DNA from: Steroidobacter gossypii
GTDB lineage: Bacteria; Pseudomonadota; Gammaproteobacteria; Steroidobacterales; Steroidobacteraceae
Length of the DNA stretch: 64,000 nt
Assembly (NCBI RefSeq): GCF_016801985.1
Contig: NZ_JAEVLS010000005.1
Location: 496,001-560,000 of the forward strand
Direction: 5' to 3'
The notes under the pieces are model-generated. The model did not search any database. It was not told the DNA's origin and worked only from the letters and a program-made list of their open reading frames with translations. Of the stretch, positions 52,197 through 60,296 are shown in pieces. Each line of letters begins with the position of its first letter. The first letter of the stretch is position 1. A program made the translations under genes and the position numbers.

Positions 52197-53231
52197 TCAC
52201 TCCTCGTCCGCGCGCCACGCCGCCTGATAGTTGTTGCCCACTCGGATGATTTGCTCGAGCAACGCCGGATATTCGATGCCGGCGGCGAGCGCCGAGTGGG
52301 CGAAATCTTCATCGCTGCTGATGTTCGGATTGCAGTTGGCTTCCAGCACGAACACGCTGCCGTCCGGACGCATGCGAAAGTCCATGCGCGCATAGCCGCT
52401 CAGGTACAGCGAGCGGAAAATGCGCTTGGACAACTTGTCCAGATAAGCGGCGCAGCCCTCGGGCAGGTTCTGCGCCGCGCCCGTCCGGATGCCATGCTTC
52501 TTCTGGTAGCGGCGATCCCATTTCACTTTGCGCGTGGCGATGCCGGCCATCACGTCCGGTAAGGTGCCGAAGTCCATCTCCCACACTGGGAAGGTTCGCA
52601 GCCGTTCGTTGCCCAATACGCCGACGTACAGCTCGCGGCCTTCGATGTATTCCTCGATCAGCGCGTCCGAGTTGGTCTGTTCGTGAATGAACTGGATGCG
52701 CTCCTTGAGGCGATCCGCATCGGGCACCACCGAAGCCTGTGAAATGCCGAGCGAGGCGTCCTCGGTCACCGATTTGACGAACAGCGGGAACTTGAGCTTG
52801 CGAGGCAGCCGATAGCGCTGCCCTTTGCGAATCACCGCGAAGCCCGGCGTGGGAATGCGGTGATAGGAAAGGATCTGTTTGGACAACGCCTTGTCGCGCG
52901 AGATCATCATGCCGCGGGGGTTGCAGCCGGTGTACGGCAGCTTCATCAGCTCCAGGAACGCGACCACGTACTGGTCGTAGGTGACGATGCCCTGGAATTC
53001 TTCGAGCAGATTGAAAGCCACGTCCGGCTTCCAGTCGGTGATGATGGAGCGCAGCTCGGAAAGATTGTCTCCCAGGCCCAGCTTCTTGACCTCGTGACCG
53101 GCTTTTTCCAAGGTCGCGGTAACGTCGTATTCCGCCCTGAATTCGTCGATTTGCTTGTCGCTGAGCCCTTCCAGACTGGCCGGCGGCACGAGACTCTCAT
53201 GCATCAGCACCAGGACGCGCGACGGCTTCAT
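52197..53231 (-). CDS. ATP-grasp ligase, D-Ala-D-Ala ligase-like
   Basis: This 344-residue ATP-grasp enzyme has the domain order of D-Ala-D-Ala ligases: VAFNLLEEFQGIVTYDQYVV, LELMKLPYTGCNPRGMMISR, an ATP-binding segment KLKFPLFVKSVTEDASLGIS (the FVK-S pattern), NSDALIEEYIEGRELYVGVL, and the metal-binding VFVLEANCNPNIS. It departs from true Ddl in the substrate region (TFPVWEMDFGTLPDVMAGIA instead of the usual) and in lacking a neighbouring mur/fts cluster. It probably joins a carboxylate to an amine in another small molecule or peptide. It ends the minus-strand group with the metallopeptidase (43-nt gap) and the phosphatase fusion. Confidence 0.85.
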   Translation of the reverse strand: MKPSRVLVLMHESLVPPASLEGLSDKQIDEFRAEYDVTATLEKAGHEVKKLGLGDNLSELRSIITDWKPDVAFNLLEEFQGIVTYDQYVVAFLELMKLPYTGCNPRGMMISRDKALSKQILSYHRIPTPGFAVIRKGQRYRLPRKLKFPLFVKSVTEDASLGISQASVVPDADRLKERIQFIHEQTNSDALIEEYIEGRELYVGVLGNERLRTFPVWEMDFGTLPDVMAGIATRKVKWDRRYQKKHGIRTGAAQNLPEGCAAYLDKLSKRIFRSLYLSGYARMDFRMRPDGSVFVLEANCNPNISSDEDFAHSALAAGIEYPALLEQIIRVGNNYQAAWRADEE

Positions 53232-53274
53232 ACGGCGGCTGGCCCCATGCCTTAGTCTCCCCTCATCACGGCTC

Positions 53275-54354
53275 TCACAGTGTGTAACGCTCGCGGTCGC
53301 GCCGCAGGATGTCGATCAAGATTCGCTCCAGTGTTCCCAGCAACGCACGCTTGGCTTGGTGCTTGGATGTATCCAGCACCAGATCCAGCTCGCGGCAGCG
53401 GTGGATCACCGTGCGCACCACATGATGCACGAGATAAGGATACAACCGCGAGCGCCGCATCAGCCAACGTTCCATTTCCGGCCGGACCTGGCGCACGAAC
53501 GTACTGGCGCGCATGCGCCGGCGCCCCTTGAGATGCTTGCCGAAGACGCGCTTGAGCCGCAGGTCATAAGCGTCCGGCGTATCGAATTCGTATCGGGCGC
53601 GCTTGCGGCGGTAATGCTCGCCCAGCGTGGTTTCGTTCTTGCTGATGGGCTCGATCAACGTTCGATTCATCACGTGCGGCAGCACGCCGGACAGTTCGCC
53701 CATCAAGCGATCGACGTATTCGAGCTTGCGCAGCGCCGGCCAGCCCTGATAGTCGCGCCGCCAGCGTGCCTTCGGTTGCATCCAAACCGCGAACGTTTCC
53801 GCAAAATCTTCGGTTGGATGGCTCTGCGCATACCAATGGCCCAGATGCAGCACGAAGTCGCGACTGGCCGGACGCGGCCGATAAACATTCGGATACGGCC
53901 GGTCGGGATCGCCGAAAGTCTCGCGCCATTCCTTGCGGCGGCGAAGCCGATACGCGTTGTCCAGCGCATGCGCGAATTCGTGCCGCATGATCCGGGTGAG
54001 CCAGCTGGCGTTGCCGCCCTCCACTTCGTCCATCATCCGCCGTTCCAGCCGCATCAGGCGGGGATGCGCCATATAGAACGCGATGGCAATGCCGGGAACG
54101 CCGTCCGGTGAGAACCATTCTTCGGACAGCCACACATGTGGGGCGAAACGAATGCCGCGGCGCTTCAAATCGCGACGGATGCGGCGTATGTGCTGATCGA
54201 TGACCGTGTGGCGCAGACTCAGCCGCAGATCGCAGAAACGTTTCTGTAACAGTTCTTCATCTGACAGGTGCACCCAGGACGGCTCGCGAGCACGGCTTCG
54301 CCGGCGAGTCGAGGTGCGTTGGGTGGGTTTGCTCCGAGACCGCTGGGTCGCCAT
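53275..54354 (-). CDS. Putative zinc-binding metallopeptidase (Peptidase_Mx-like)
   Basis: This 359-residue, strongly basic cytosolic-looking protein has the zinc motif MRHEFAHALDNAYRLRRRKE (HExxH at about residues 123-127) and a downstream acidic ligand region QSHPTEDFAETFAVWMQPKA (about 172-190). This is the pattern of PF15887-type metallopeptidases. The N-terminal 30 residues are Arg/Ser/Thr-rich and disordered. The C-terminus is helical and basic (LDTSKHQAKRALLGTLERIL). ATG 54354 lies 11 nt past the stop of the upstream phosphatase fusion. No signal peptide is seen. Substrate is unknown. Confidence 0.85.
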   Translation of the reverse strand: MATQRSRSKPTQRTSTRRRSRAREPSWVHLSDEELLQKRFCDLRLSLRHTVIDQHIRRIRRDLKRRGIRFAPHVWLSEEWFSPDGVPGIAIAFYMAHPRLMRLERRMMDEVEGGNASWLTRIMRHEFAHALDNAYRLRRRKEWRETFGDPDRPYPNVYRPRPASRDFVLHLGHWYAQSHPTEDFAETFAVWMQPKARWRRDYQGWPALRKLEYVDRLMGELSGVLPHVMNRTLIEPISKNETTLGEHYRRKRARYEFDTPDAYDLRLKRVFGKHLKGRRRMRASTFVRQVRPEMERWLMRRSRLYPYLVHHVVRTVIHRCRELDLVLDTSKHQAKRALLGTLERILIDILRRDRERYTL

Positions 54355-54365
54355 CGTTCGATATA

Positions 54366-55796
54366 TCAAACCGGCAGCAGATGGCGAGCCAGTGAGCGCA
54401 GCACTGCCTCGTCCGGCAGTTGCCGCTGCAATTCGGGAGGGATGGCGACGCTGCCGTGATAAGCCCCGCACAGGGCGCCGCTCAACGCCGCGGCTGCGGG
54501 CGCAGCGCGCGACGTCGTCAGCAGTCGGATCAGAACATCATGCAAGGTCTTGCCGGACGCAAACGCGTCCAATGCCACGCAGGTGACCGACACGGCATCG
54601 TCGGCGTCGGTGCACGGCTGGCCGCGCCCTCGAAACAGCTGCTTGACCGGCGCTTTGAGCTCACGCTGCCTCACCAGTTGCATGGCCGGCCCGTCGAAGT
54701 CCAGCAACGTTTGTTTGTTCACGCCGGCGAACGCATCGACAAACAGCGCCGCCCAGACGCGACACAGGTCCAGCACCACCGGCGACTGCTGCGTGGTGCG
54801 CGAAGCTTCCACTGCGCCTTCGATGGCCGCCTTTGCATCATTGCGAAGAAACATCGCGACGGCCAGGGTGCGTGGCAATGAATGCGGATCGAGGTTGGAA
54901 GGATCGTGCGTACCGGCCAGCTTCTTGCGCGACCACTGCCAACCCTTCAGCGCCCGGCGCACTTCCTGCGGCACGCCGATATTGCCGACGCTTTGGCTCC
55001 AGGCGAGATAGCGTTGCATTTGATCGTCGGAATCGTTGTTGCCCCTGGCGATCAAACTTTCGGCCAGAGCCCGCGTCATCGCGGTGCTCGCGCCAGTGGT
55101 CAGAGTGCCCGCGTCGCGCAAGCCGCCGGCGGCTGCGAGGGTCGCGGCATCGAAACGACTGTTGGCCACCATGCTCCCGACGGCGTCGCCTATCGCCAGT
55201 CCGAGCAGGCTCGCTTCGTAGCGCCCCACCAGATCGGCGGCGCTGCCCGAGACGATTCGCTCACTCCATAGCCGCACGAACTCGAGCTGCTCGTCCGTCT
55301 CCGGAATGGTCGGCCAGCGCCTTGCGCGCCCGCACTGCTGCCACAAGTCCTGCAAGCGATCGATAGCCTCTTCGCTGCCGAGCCCGCTGCGGATCAGATG
55401 ACAGCCGATCGTCGTGCCCGTGCGACCGATGCCGGCACGGCAATGGACATACACACGGCGCCCGGCGGCCAGCTCGCTGTCGATCAGATCCAGGATTTGC
55501 GCCATATGGGCCGGCGAATCCGGCAGGCCGTGATCGAGAATCGGCAGCCGGCGGTAACGAATGTGCTGCTCGCTGAGCTCGGCCAGCAGGGTGTCGTAGG
55601 CCGGCAGCTCGCCTTCCTCGGTGAGATCGATGAAGCTGTTGATCCCGGCGTGCAGCAGCTTCCGCACGCGCTCGGTCGCTTCACCCCGAGACATCGACCC
55701 CGGATATTCCCCAGCCAGCAACTGCCCGGGCCGCACCCAATAACAATTGGGAAGCGGCACCGGCAGGGCGCCGACGGTGAAGGGATCCGTACTCAT
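54366..55796 (-). CDS. Protein-tyrosine phosphatase fused to degenerate ADP-ribosylglycohydrolase
   Basis: This 476-residue protein has two domains. The first (about 1-185) is a dual-specificity/tyrosine phosphatase with an intact CX5R loop, VYVHCRAGIGRTGTTIGCHL (about 113-132), and a WPD-like region before it (LPILDHGLPDS). The second (about 190-476) matches ADP-ribosylglycohydrolases: YEASLLGLAIGDAVGSM, ALAESLIARGNNDSDDQMQR, EASRTTQQSP, LSGALCGAYHGS. However, the metal-binding aspartates are missing: the family's TDDT reads GAST (in LTTGASTAM) and the C-terminal DxDT reads RAAP. I infer an inactive, perhaps binding-only, second domain. It heads an operon with the next two genes. Confidence 0.88.
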   Translation of the reverse strand: MSTDPFTVGALPVPLPNCYWVRPGQLLAGEYPGSMSRGEATERVRKLLHAGINSFIDLTEEGELPAYDTLLAELSEQHIRYRRLPILDHGLPDSPAHMAQILDLIDSELAAGRRVYVHCRAGIGRTGTTIGCHLIRSGLGSEEAIDRLQDLWQQCGRARRWPTIPETDEQLEFVRLWSERIVSGSAADLVGRYEASLLGLAIGDAVGSMVANSRFDAATLAAAGGLRDAGTLTTGASTAMTRALAESLIARGNNDSDDQMQRYLAWSQSVGNIGVPQEVRRALKGWQWSRKKLAGTHDPSNLDPHSLPRTLAVAMFLRNDAKAAIEGAVEASRTTQQSPVVLDLCRVWAALFVDAFAGVNKQTLLDFDGPAMQLVRQRELKAPVKQLFRGRGQPCTDADDAVSVTCVALDAFASGKTLHDVLIRLLTTSRAAPAAAALSGALCGAYHGSVAIPPELQRQLPDEAVLRSLARHLLPV

Positions 55797-55939
55797 GGGT
55801 GAATGATAATGGAAGCTGTCCGCCTAAAACCCCCGCGCCCACCACCGCGTTCCACCGGCCAGCTGCCGGTGCCTGTCCCGACCTTGACTTAGCGGACGAC
55901 GCCGCCAATTCTCGACAACAGCCCCTCCGAGGAAATCCC

Positions 55940-56413
55940 ATGGAAAACCGCAACCAACAGCTCACCACCTCAGCCAGCGGCTACGATCTGCGCCCCTTGA
56001 AAGGCGAGCAGCGCGAGAAGGTCGCGGCTTCGCTCACGCCGGAGGAGCGATATGTGATCCTCGATCACGGCACCGAGCGCCCGTTCTGCGGCACGTTGCT
56101 GAATAACAAGGAATCGGGGCTGTACGCCTGCCGCCTGTGCGGCCTGCCGCTGTTCCAGGCGAACGCCAAATTCGAGTCCGGCACCGGCTGGCCCAGCTTC
56201 TATCAGCCGTTCGACCCCGAGCACATCACCGAGCTGCGTGACACCAGCCACGGCATGATCCGCACCGAAATCCGCTGCCGCCGTTGCGACGGGCATCTCG
56301 GGCACGTGTTCCCCGACGGGCCGCCGCCGACCCACCAGCGTTACTGTCTCAATTCGGCGTCGTTGCAGTTCTACGCGGAAGGTCAGCAGCCGGCGCAGCA
56401 CACGGCGTCATAA
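55940..56413 (+). CDS. msrB: Peptide-methionine (R)-S-oxide reductase MsrB
   Basis: This 157-residue cytosolic enzyme repairs methionine-R-sulfoxide in proteins. The zinc site is made of two CxxC pairs (LYACRLCGLPLF; RCRRCDGHLGHVF). The catalytic Cys lies in QRYCLNSASLQF near the C-terminus, and the earlier Cys in RPFCGTLLNN can act as resolving residue. GTGWPSFYQPFDPEHI and HGMIRTEIRC are canonical. ATG 55940 follows GAGGAAA; the upstream frame is rejected. It is divergent from the phosphatase fusion. Confidence 0.96.
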   Translation: MENRNQQLTTSASGYDLRPLKGEQREKVAASLTPEERYVILDHGTERPFCGTLLNNKESGLYACRLCGLPLFQANAKFESGTGWPSFYQPFDPEHITELRDTSHGMIRTEIRCRRCDGHLGHVFPDGPPPTHQRYCLNSASLQFYAEGQQPAQHTAS

Positions 56414-56442
56414 ACGAGACGCCACGCGCAGAAGATCAGGGA

Positions 56443-56991
56443 TCAAGTCTCGCCTTCGTGATCGTGGCTGCCGTGGGACTTGGCGGTGATGCGATCGAGC
56501 ACGCCCATCATCACCGCCGACACCACGAAGGTGAGGTGGATGATGACGTACCACATCAGGGTGGCCTCACCGCCCTGTTGTCCGTCGACATTCGCCACCG
56601 TGGTCTTGGTCTCCATGAAGGCGCGCAGCAGATGAATCGATGAGATCGCGACGATGGACGAAGCCACCTTGAGCTTCAGCGAGTTGGCGTCGAGCTTGCC
56701 CAGCCAGCTGAGCTTCTCGGCGCCCTCGTCCACGTCCAGCGCCGACACGAAGTTCTCGTAACCCGAGAACATCACCATCACGATCAGGCTGCCGACCAGC
56801 ACCATGTCGACCATGGCCAGCAGCATCAGCACCAGGTCCGACTCGCCCATGGTGACCACGTGCGTCATCAGGTGATACAGCTCCATGAAGAACTTGACGC
56901 CGAGCGCCACCAGCGCCAGCGACATGCCCAGATACACCGGCGCCAGGATCCAGCGGCTGGCGAACAGCAGTTTTTCGATCGTTTTTTCCAT
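56443..56991 (-). CDS. UPF0114/YqhA family inner-membrane protein
   Basis: This 182-residue protein has about four membrane helices: [36 protein letters not shown] with [20 protein letters not shown], the [14 protein letters not shown] segment, and [20 protein letters not shown]. The [20 protein letters not shown] opening and [10 protein letters not shown] are diagnostic for UPF0114 (TIGR00645). Function is unknown. ATG 56991 is used with GGAG 9 nt upstream; an ATG three codons earlier (57000) overlaps that site. The C-terminus is His/Glu-rich ([11 protein letters not shown]), a possible metal-binding tail. Confidence 0.93.
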   Translation of the reverse strand: MEKTIEKLLFASRWILAPVYLGMSLALVALGVKFFMELYHLMTHVVTMGESDLVLMLLAMVDMVLVGSLIVMVMFSGYENFVSALDVDEGAEKLSWLGKLDANSLKLKVASSIVAISSIHLLRAFMETKTTVANVDGQQGGEATLMWYVIIHLTFVVSAVMMGVLDRITAKSHGSHDHEGET

Positions 56992-57215
56992 TCCGTCCAT
57001 CTCCGCGGCGCCTGGGCTCCGGGCCGCAGGCCGCCACGTCAGTCGTGCAATCAAGCCAGCCGCGGATTCTACCGCATCGTGCCGACCGGGCGACGCTGGA
57101 GGAATCCGGCCGGATGAACGTATTGGATGCCAGGCCATCCAAGGGTACAGTCAGGCAGCCTTCGCACTGGCCCATCCCACTGGTCATCATGGGCGCTGAG
57201 GCGATCAGAGGCAGC

Positions 57216-58508
57216 ATGAGCGCAGAATCTCGGCAGGGAGAAGGCAGCGGAAGCCCGGCTTCATTCGACGCGGCGCGCTTGCAGCTGGCCAAGCTGCACG
57301 CCAGCCCCGAATCGCGGCTGCGCGAGTTGTGGCTGCAGCTGGCGGAGATCGCGGCACGCAATTTGAACGTCGAGCGCGTCGGCGTGTGGATCCTGGCGGA
57401 TGAGGATCGCGCCCTGCGCTGCCGGTATCTGTTGCAATTATCCAATCACCAGGTGTTTCAGGGCGCGGTGCTGCGAGCCCAGGACTTCCCGAGTTACTTC
57501 CAGGCGCTGCACGAACAGCGCACCGTCGCGGCGGACAACGCGTTGAGCGCGACCACCACCGCTCAGCTGCGGGACGCCTACCTCGAGCCGCTCGGCATCA
57601 CTTCGTTGCTGGATGCACCCATCTACCTCGGCGGCAAGGTCGTCGGCGTGGTCTGTCACGAACACATCGGCGCGCCGCGTGTCTGGACCGAGCAGGAGAG
57701 CGATTTCGCCGCGGCGGTCGCCGATACGATCTCGCGCGTTTATGGGGAGTACGAATATCGTCACGTCGAGACGGCGCTGGAAAGCTATCAACGCCACTTG
57801 ATGGAGCTGCATCGCATGGAGGCGCTCGGTCGCATGGCCGCCGGCGTCGCGCATGATTTTCGGGGCATCGTCAGCATCGCACTCGGCTTCACCGAGCTGC
57901 TACGTCGCGTACCCAACCTCGCGCCACAAGCGGATCACTATGCTCAGCGAGTCATCGACGCCTTGCAGCGGGGCCAGGCGCTCACCGAAGAGATCGTGAG
58001 CTTTGGCAAGGACGATCCAGTCGCGCCACGCGTGCTCGATATCACCGCTGCGTTGTCGAAATGTTCTCAAATGTTTCGGCTTTTGCTTGGCGCGAGCATC
58101 CGGTTGCGCGTACGCGGCTCCGGTTCTGTGAGTCGAGTGTTCATGGACGCGTCGCAGTTCGAGCGCATGATGCTCAATCTCGTGTTGAACGCGCGAGACG
58201 CGATGCCGACAGGGGGCGAGCTCGACATCGATTACGAAGACGCCGTCATTGGCGACGAGGATGATGAGCGGGCGACCTACGTTGCCATTTACGTACGCGA
58301 CACGGGCGCGGGCATGGATGAAACGACGCGCCTGAATGCATTCAAACCGTTCTTCACCACCAAGGGCGATCGCGGGACTGGCTTGGGATTGGTGATTGTC
58401 GATCAGATCGTTTCGCGGGCGGGCGGAAGAGTGAAGATCGATAGCGAGCCGGGTCGCGGGACCACGATGCAAGTTTATTTGCCGCGGATCGCGGCGGCGG
58501 TGGCTTGA
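57216..58508 (+). CDS. GAF-domain sensor histidine kinase
   Basis: This soluble kinase, about 430 residues, has a GAF domain (about residues 15-185: NLNVERVGVWILADEDRALR, LDAPIYLGGKVVGVVCHEHI). The kinase core follows: H box GRMAAGVAHDFRGIVSIALG with the phospho-His, N box MMLNLVLNARDAMPTGGELD, G1 YVRDTGAGMDE, F box FKPFFTTK, and G2 GDRGTGLGLVIVDQIVSRAG. The canonical N-N after AHDF is replaced by R-G. No membrane helix is present, so it would sense a cytosolic ligand. The start is uncertain (57114, 57189 or 57216 are all ATG). No response regulator gene is adjacent. Confidence 0.92.
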   Translation: MSAESRQGEGSGSPASFDAARLQLAKLHASPESRLRELWLQLAEIAARNLNVERVGVWILADEDRALRCRYLLQLSNHQVFQGAVLRAQDFPSYFQALHEQRTVAADNALSATTTAQLRDAYLEPLGITSLLDAPIYLGGKVVGVVCHEHIGAPRVWTEQESDFAAAVADTISRVYGEYEYRHVETALESYQRHLMELHRMEALGRMAAGVAHDFRGIVSIALGFTELLRRVPNLAPQADHYAQRVIDALQRGQALTEEIVSFGKDDPVAPRVLDITAALSKCSQMFRLLLGASIRLRVRGSGSVSRVFMDASQFERMMLNLVLNARDAMPTGGELDIDYEDAVIGDEDDERATYVAIYVRDTGAGMDETTRLNAFKPFFTTKGDRGTGLGLVIVDQIVSRAGGRVKIDSEPGRGTTMQVYLPRIAAAVA

Positions 58509-58544
58509 TCTGCAACAAGCGCGCCGCTCTTCGGCCCTCCGTTT

Positions 58545-59570
58545 TCACCTCTCGGCTTCGCGAGCGAGGTCGGTTTCGGCGACTTCGTGGTTGGGGTAAG
58601 CGGCGCGGAAGCGGCGCCACTCGCGGTCAGCTTGCTCTTGTTTGTTCTCTTTGCGCAGCTGACGAATATCCTTCAGCCACTCCTCCGGATCCAAATACGT
58701 GCGGGGCGCCGACATGTTGGCGCTGATCGGCCGTGAGTAGACAGCGACTGGCGCGCGCGTATCGACAGCGCCTCGGGATGCGGCGGACAGACTCTGTTCC
58801 TCTCGCATCATGCGCTGAACGGCAATCCGCTCATCTTCCGCCTCGGCCGCGCCGGCTGAAGCTTCGACATCGGTCTGGTCGGCTGAAGCCTTGGCATCGC
58901 TCTGTGAAGCACTGGCGGCTTGCGCAGAGCCTGGCGCCTCGTTAGTGACGTATCGCTTGGAACGCGCTTCCGGTGGTGGCGGCGCCGGCGCGAAGGCGGG
59001 TGCGGCGGGCCGAGGCGCTGGCGCCGCAGCCGGCGCGGGCACTCTCGTTTCGACAGCGCTCGGTTCTTCACGTTTCAGCGCCGCTCGCGATTCCTCTCCC
59101 TTCGGCGCCGGTCCGGGTTCTTCTCTCCTCTCAGCGGCTCGCAATTCCTCTCCCTTCAGCTGCGCGCGTTGTTCTTCTCTCGTTAGCTGAGACGGAGCAG
59201 GAACATCCAGTGGTGCGGTCGGTGGCGCAGACTGCTCAGCGGCTTCGATCTGCATCTTCTGCTGAGTCCGCAGAACCGACGACACCGTTGTTTCATCACG
59301 CACGCCGGTCTCGATGACAATAGCCAATGCCAGCACCGCCGAAGCGGCCACCGCGAACGGCGCCGACCAGCGCACCCACACAGGCCGCGACGAGCGATGC
59401 TTCACCGCCTCCTGCGCCCGGCCCAAGACCAAACGATCGAGCGACGGAGGAACCTCCACCCCGGGCAGCTCACGATATCGACGTGACACTCTGGAATCCC
59501 CCTTCAGGTAGTGCTCCAGCTGTTGCTCGTCGGCTTCGTCGAGCGGGCGTTTGTCGGTGGGTTCAGTCAT
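58545..59570 (-). CDS. Putative anti-sigma factor with repetitive charged linker
   Basis: This 341-residue protein is encoded directly after an ECF sigma gene (ATGA overlap). A short acidic N-terminal part (EADEQQLEHYLKGDSRVSRR) is followed by one membrane helix (APFAVAASAVLALAIVIETG, about 70-89). A long low-complexity region rich in Glu/Arg/Ala/Pro comes next, with two nearly identical 18-residue units (KGEELRAAERREEPGPAP and KGEESRAALKREEPSAVE). A C-terminal helical part carries LDPEEWLKDIRQLRKENKQE. No zinc finger is seen. The role as anti-sigma factor is inferred from gene order. Confidence 0.75.
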   Translation of the reverse strand: MTEPTDKRPLDEADEQQLEHYLKGDSRVSRRYRELPGVEVPPSLDRLVLGRAQEAVKHRSSRPVWVRWSAPFAVAASAVLALAIVIETGVRDETTVSSVLRTQQKMQIEAAEQSAPPTAPLDVPAPSQLTREEQRAQLKGEELRAAERREEPGPAPKGEESRAALKREEPSAVETRVPAPAAAPAPRPAAPAFAPAPPPPEARSKRYVTNEAPGSAQAASASQSDAKASADQTDVEASAGAAEAEDERIAVQRMMREEQSLSAASRGAVDTRAPVAVYSRPISANMSAPRTYLDPEEWLKDIRQLRKENKQEQADREWRRFRAAYPNHEVAETDLAREAER

Positions 59571-60259
59571 GACACGCTCGACTGCAGGGTCGGAGATTGA
59601 TGCTGGCGCAGCGCGCCGCGCAGCTTGCCCAAGGCGTAACGCAAGCGGCTCTTGGCTGTTTCCATGGCGACGCCGGTGATGCGTCCGATGTCCTCCAGCC
59701 CCAGCCCGGTCTCTTCGTACAACAGAAACACATCGCGTTGTTCCGCCGGCAGCTCGTCCAACGCACGCTTGAAGTCCGCGCGTAGCTGAGCTTCCGAGAG
59801 CGCCGCATCGGGACTTTCATGGCTCGGCCCGGGCAGCTCGCCGGCCAGTGCATCGACGTCCTGCGCGCCTTTGTCCTGCGGCCGACCGGCGCGCCGAAAA
59901 TGATCGACCGCGCAGTTGTGCGCGATATGAAACAGGAACGTCGTGAACTTGGCCCGCGCCTCGTAACGCTCGCGGCTGGCGATCACCTTGCTCCACACCT
60001 CCTGAAACAGATCGTTGGCCACTTCCGGGCTGCGGCACAGGCGCTGCAAGTAGCGATACAGCGCACCCTTGTGCCGCTCGTAAAGCATTTCGAACGCGCG
60101 GACGTCGCCCTTGCGATAGCGAAGCATGAGCGTCGCGTCATCCGGGGCGGCGCCGATGGTCGACACCGTTGCGCCGGCGGCCGAAGGCGCCGCGGCGCCC
60201 CCGACTTCGCCGGCTGCTACAGCCATCGGCTGCGTGCCAGGACTCGATGAAAGATCCAT
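59567..60259 (-). CDS. ECF RNA polymerase sigma factor (RpoE-like)
   Basis: This 230-residue sigma factor has region 2 RAFEMLYERHKGALYRYLQR and CRSPEVANDLFQEVWSKVIA, ending FLFHIAHNCAVDHFRRAG. Region 4 is ALDELPAEQRDVFLLYEETG, LGLEDIGRITGVAMETAKSR and LRYALGKLRGALR. The first 40 residues are Ala/Gly/Pro-rich; internal ATGs (for example before LRYRKGD) may also serve. It overlaps the anti-sigma gene by 4 nt and follows the VWA lipoprotein gene by 37 nt. The three probably form one autoregulated unit, which is inference. Confidence 0.93.
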   Translation of the reverse strand: MDLSSSPGTQPMAVAAGEVGGAAAPSAAGATVSTIGAAPDDATLMLRYRKGDVRAFEMLYERHKGALYRYLQRLCRSPEVANDLFQEVWSKVIASRERYEARAKFTTFLFHIAHNCAVDHFRRAGRPQDKGAQDVDALAGELPGPSHESPDAALSEAQLRADFKRALDELPAEQRDVFLLYEETGLGLEDIGRITGVAMETAKSRLRYALGKLRGALRQHQSPTLQSSVS

Positions 60260-60296
60260 GCAGCTAAGAGTATCAGCTCACGGGAGCAGCGATCAC

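Noticed and set aside
52197-53231. Naming the ATP-grasp gene ddl.
   Set aside because: The substrate-binding segments and the gene context differ from murein D-Ala-D-Ala ligases; a general ATP-grasp call is safer.
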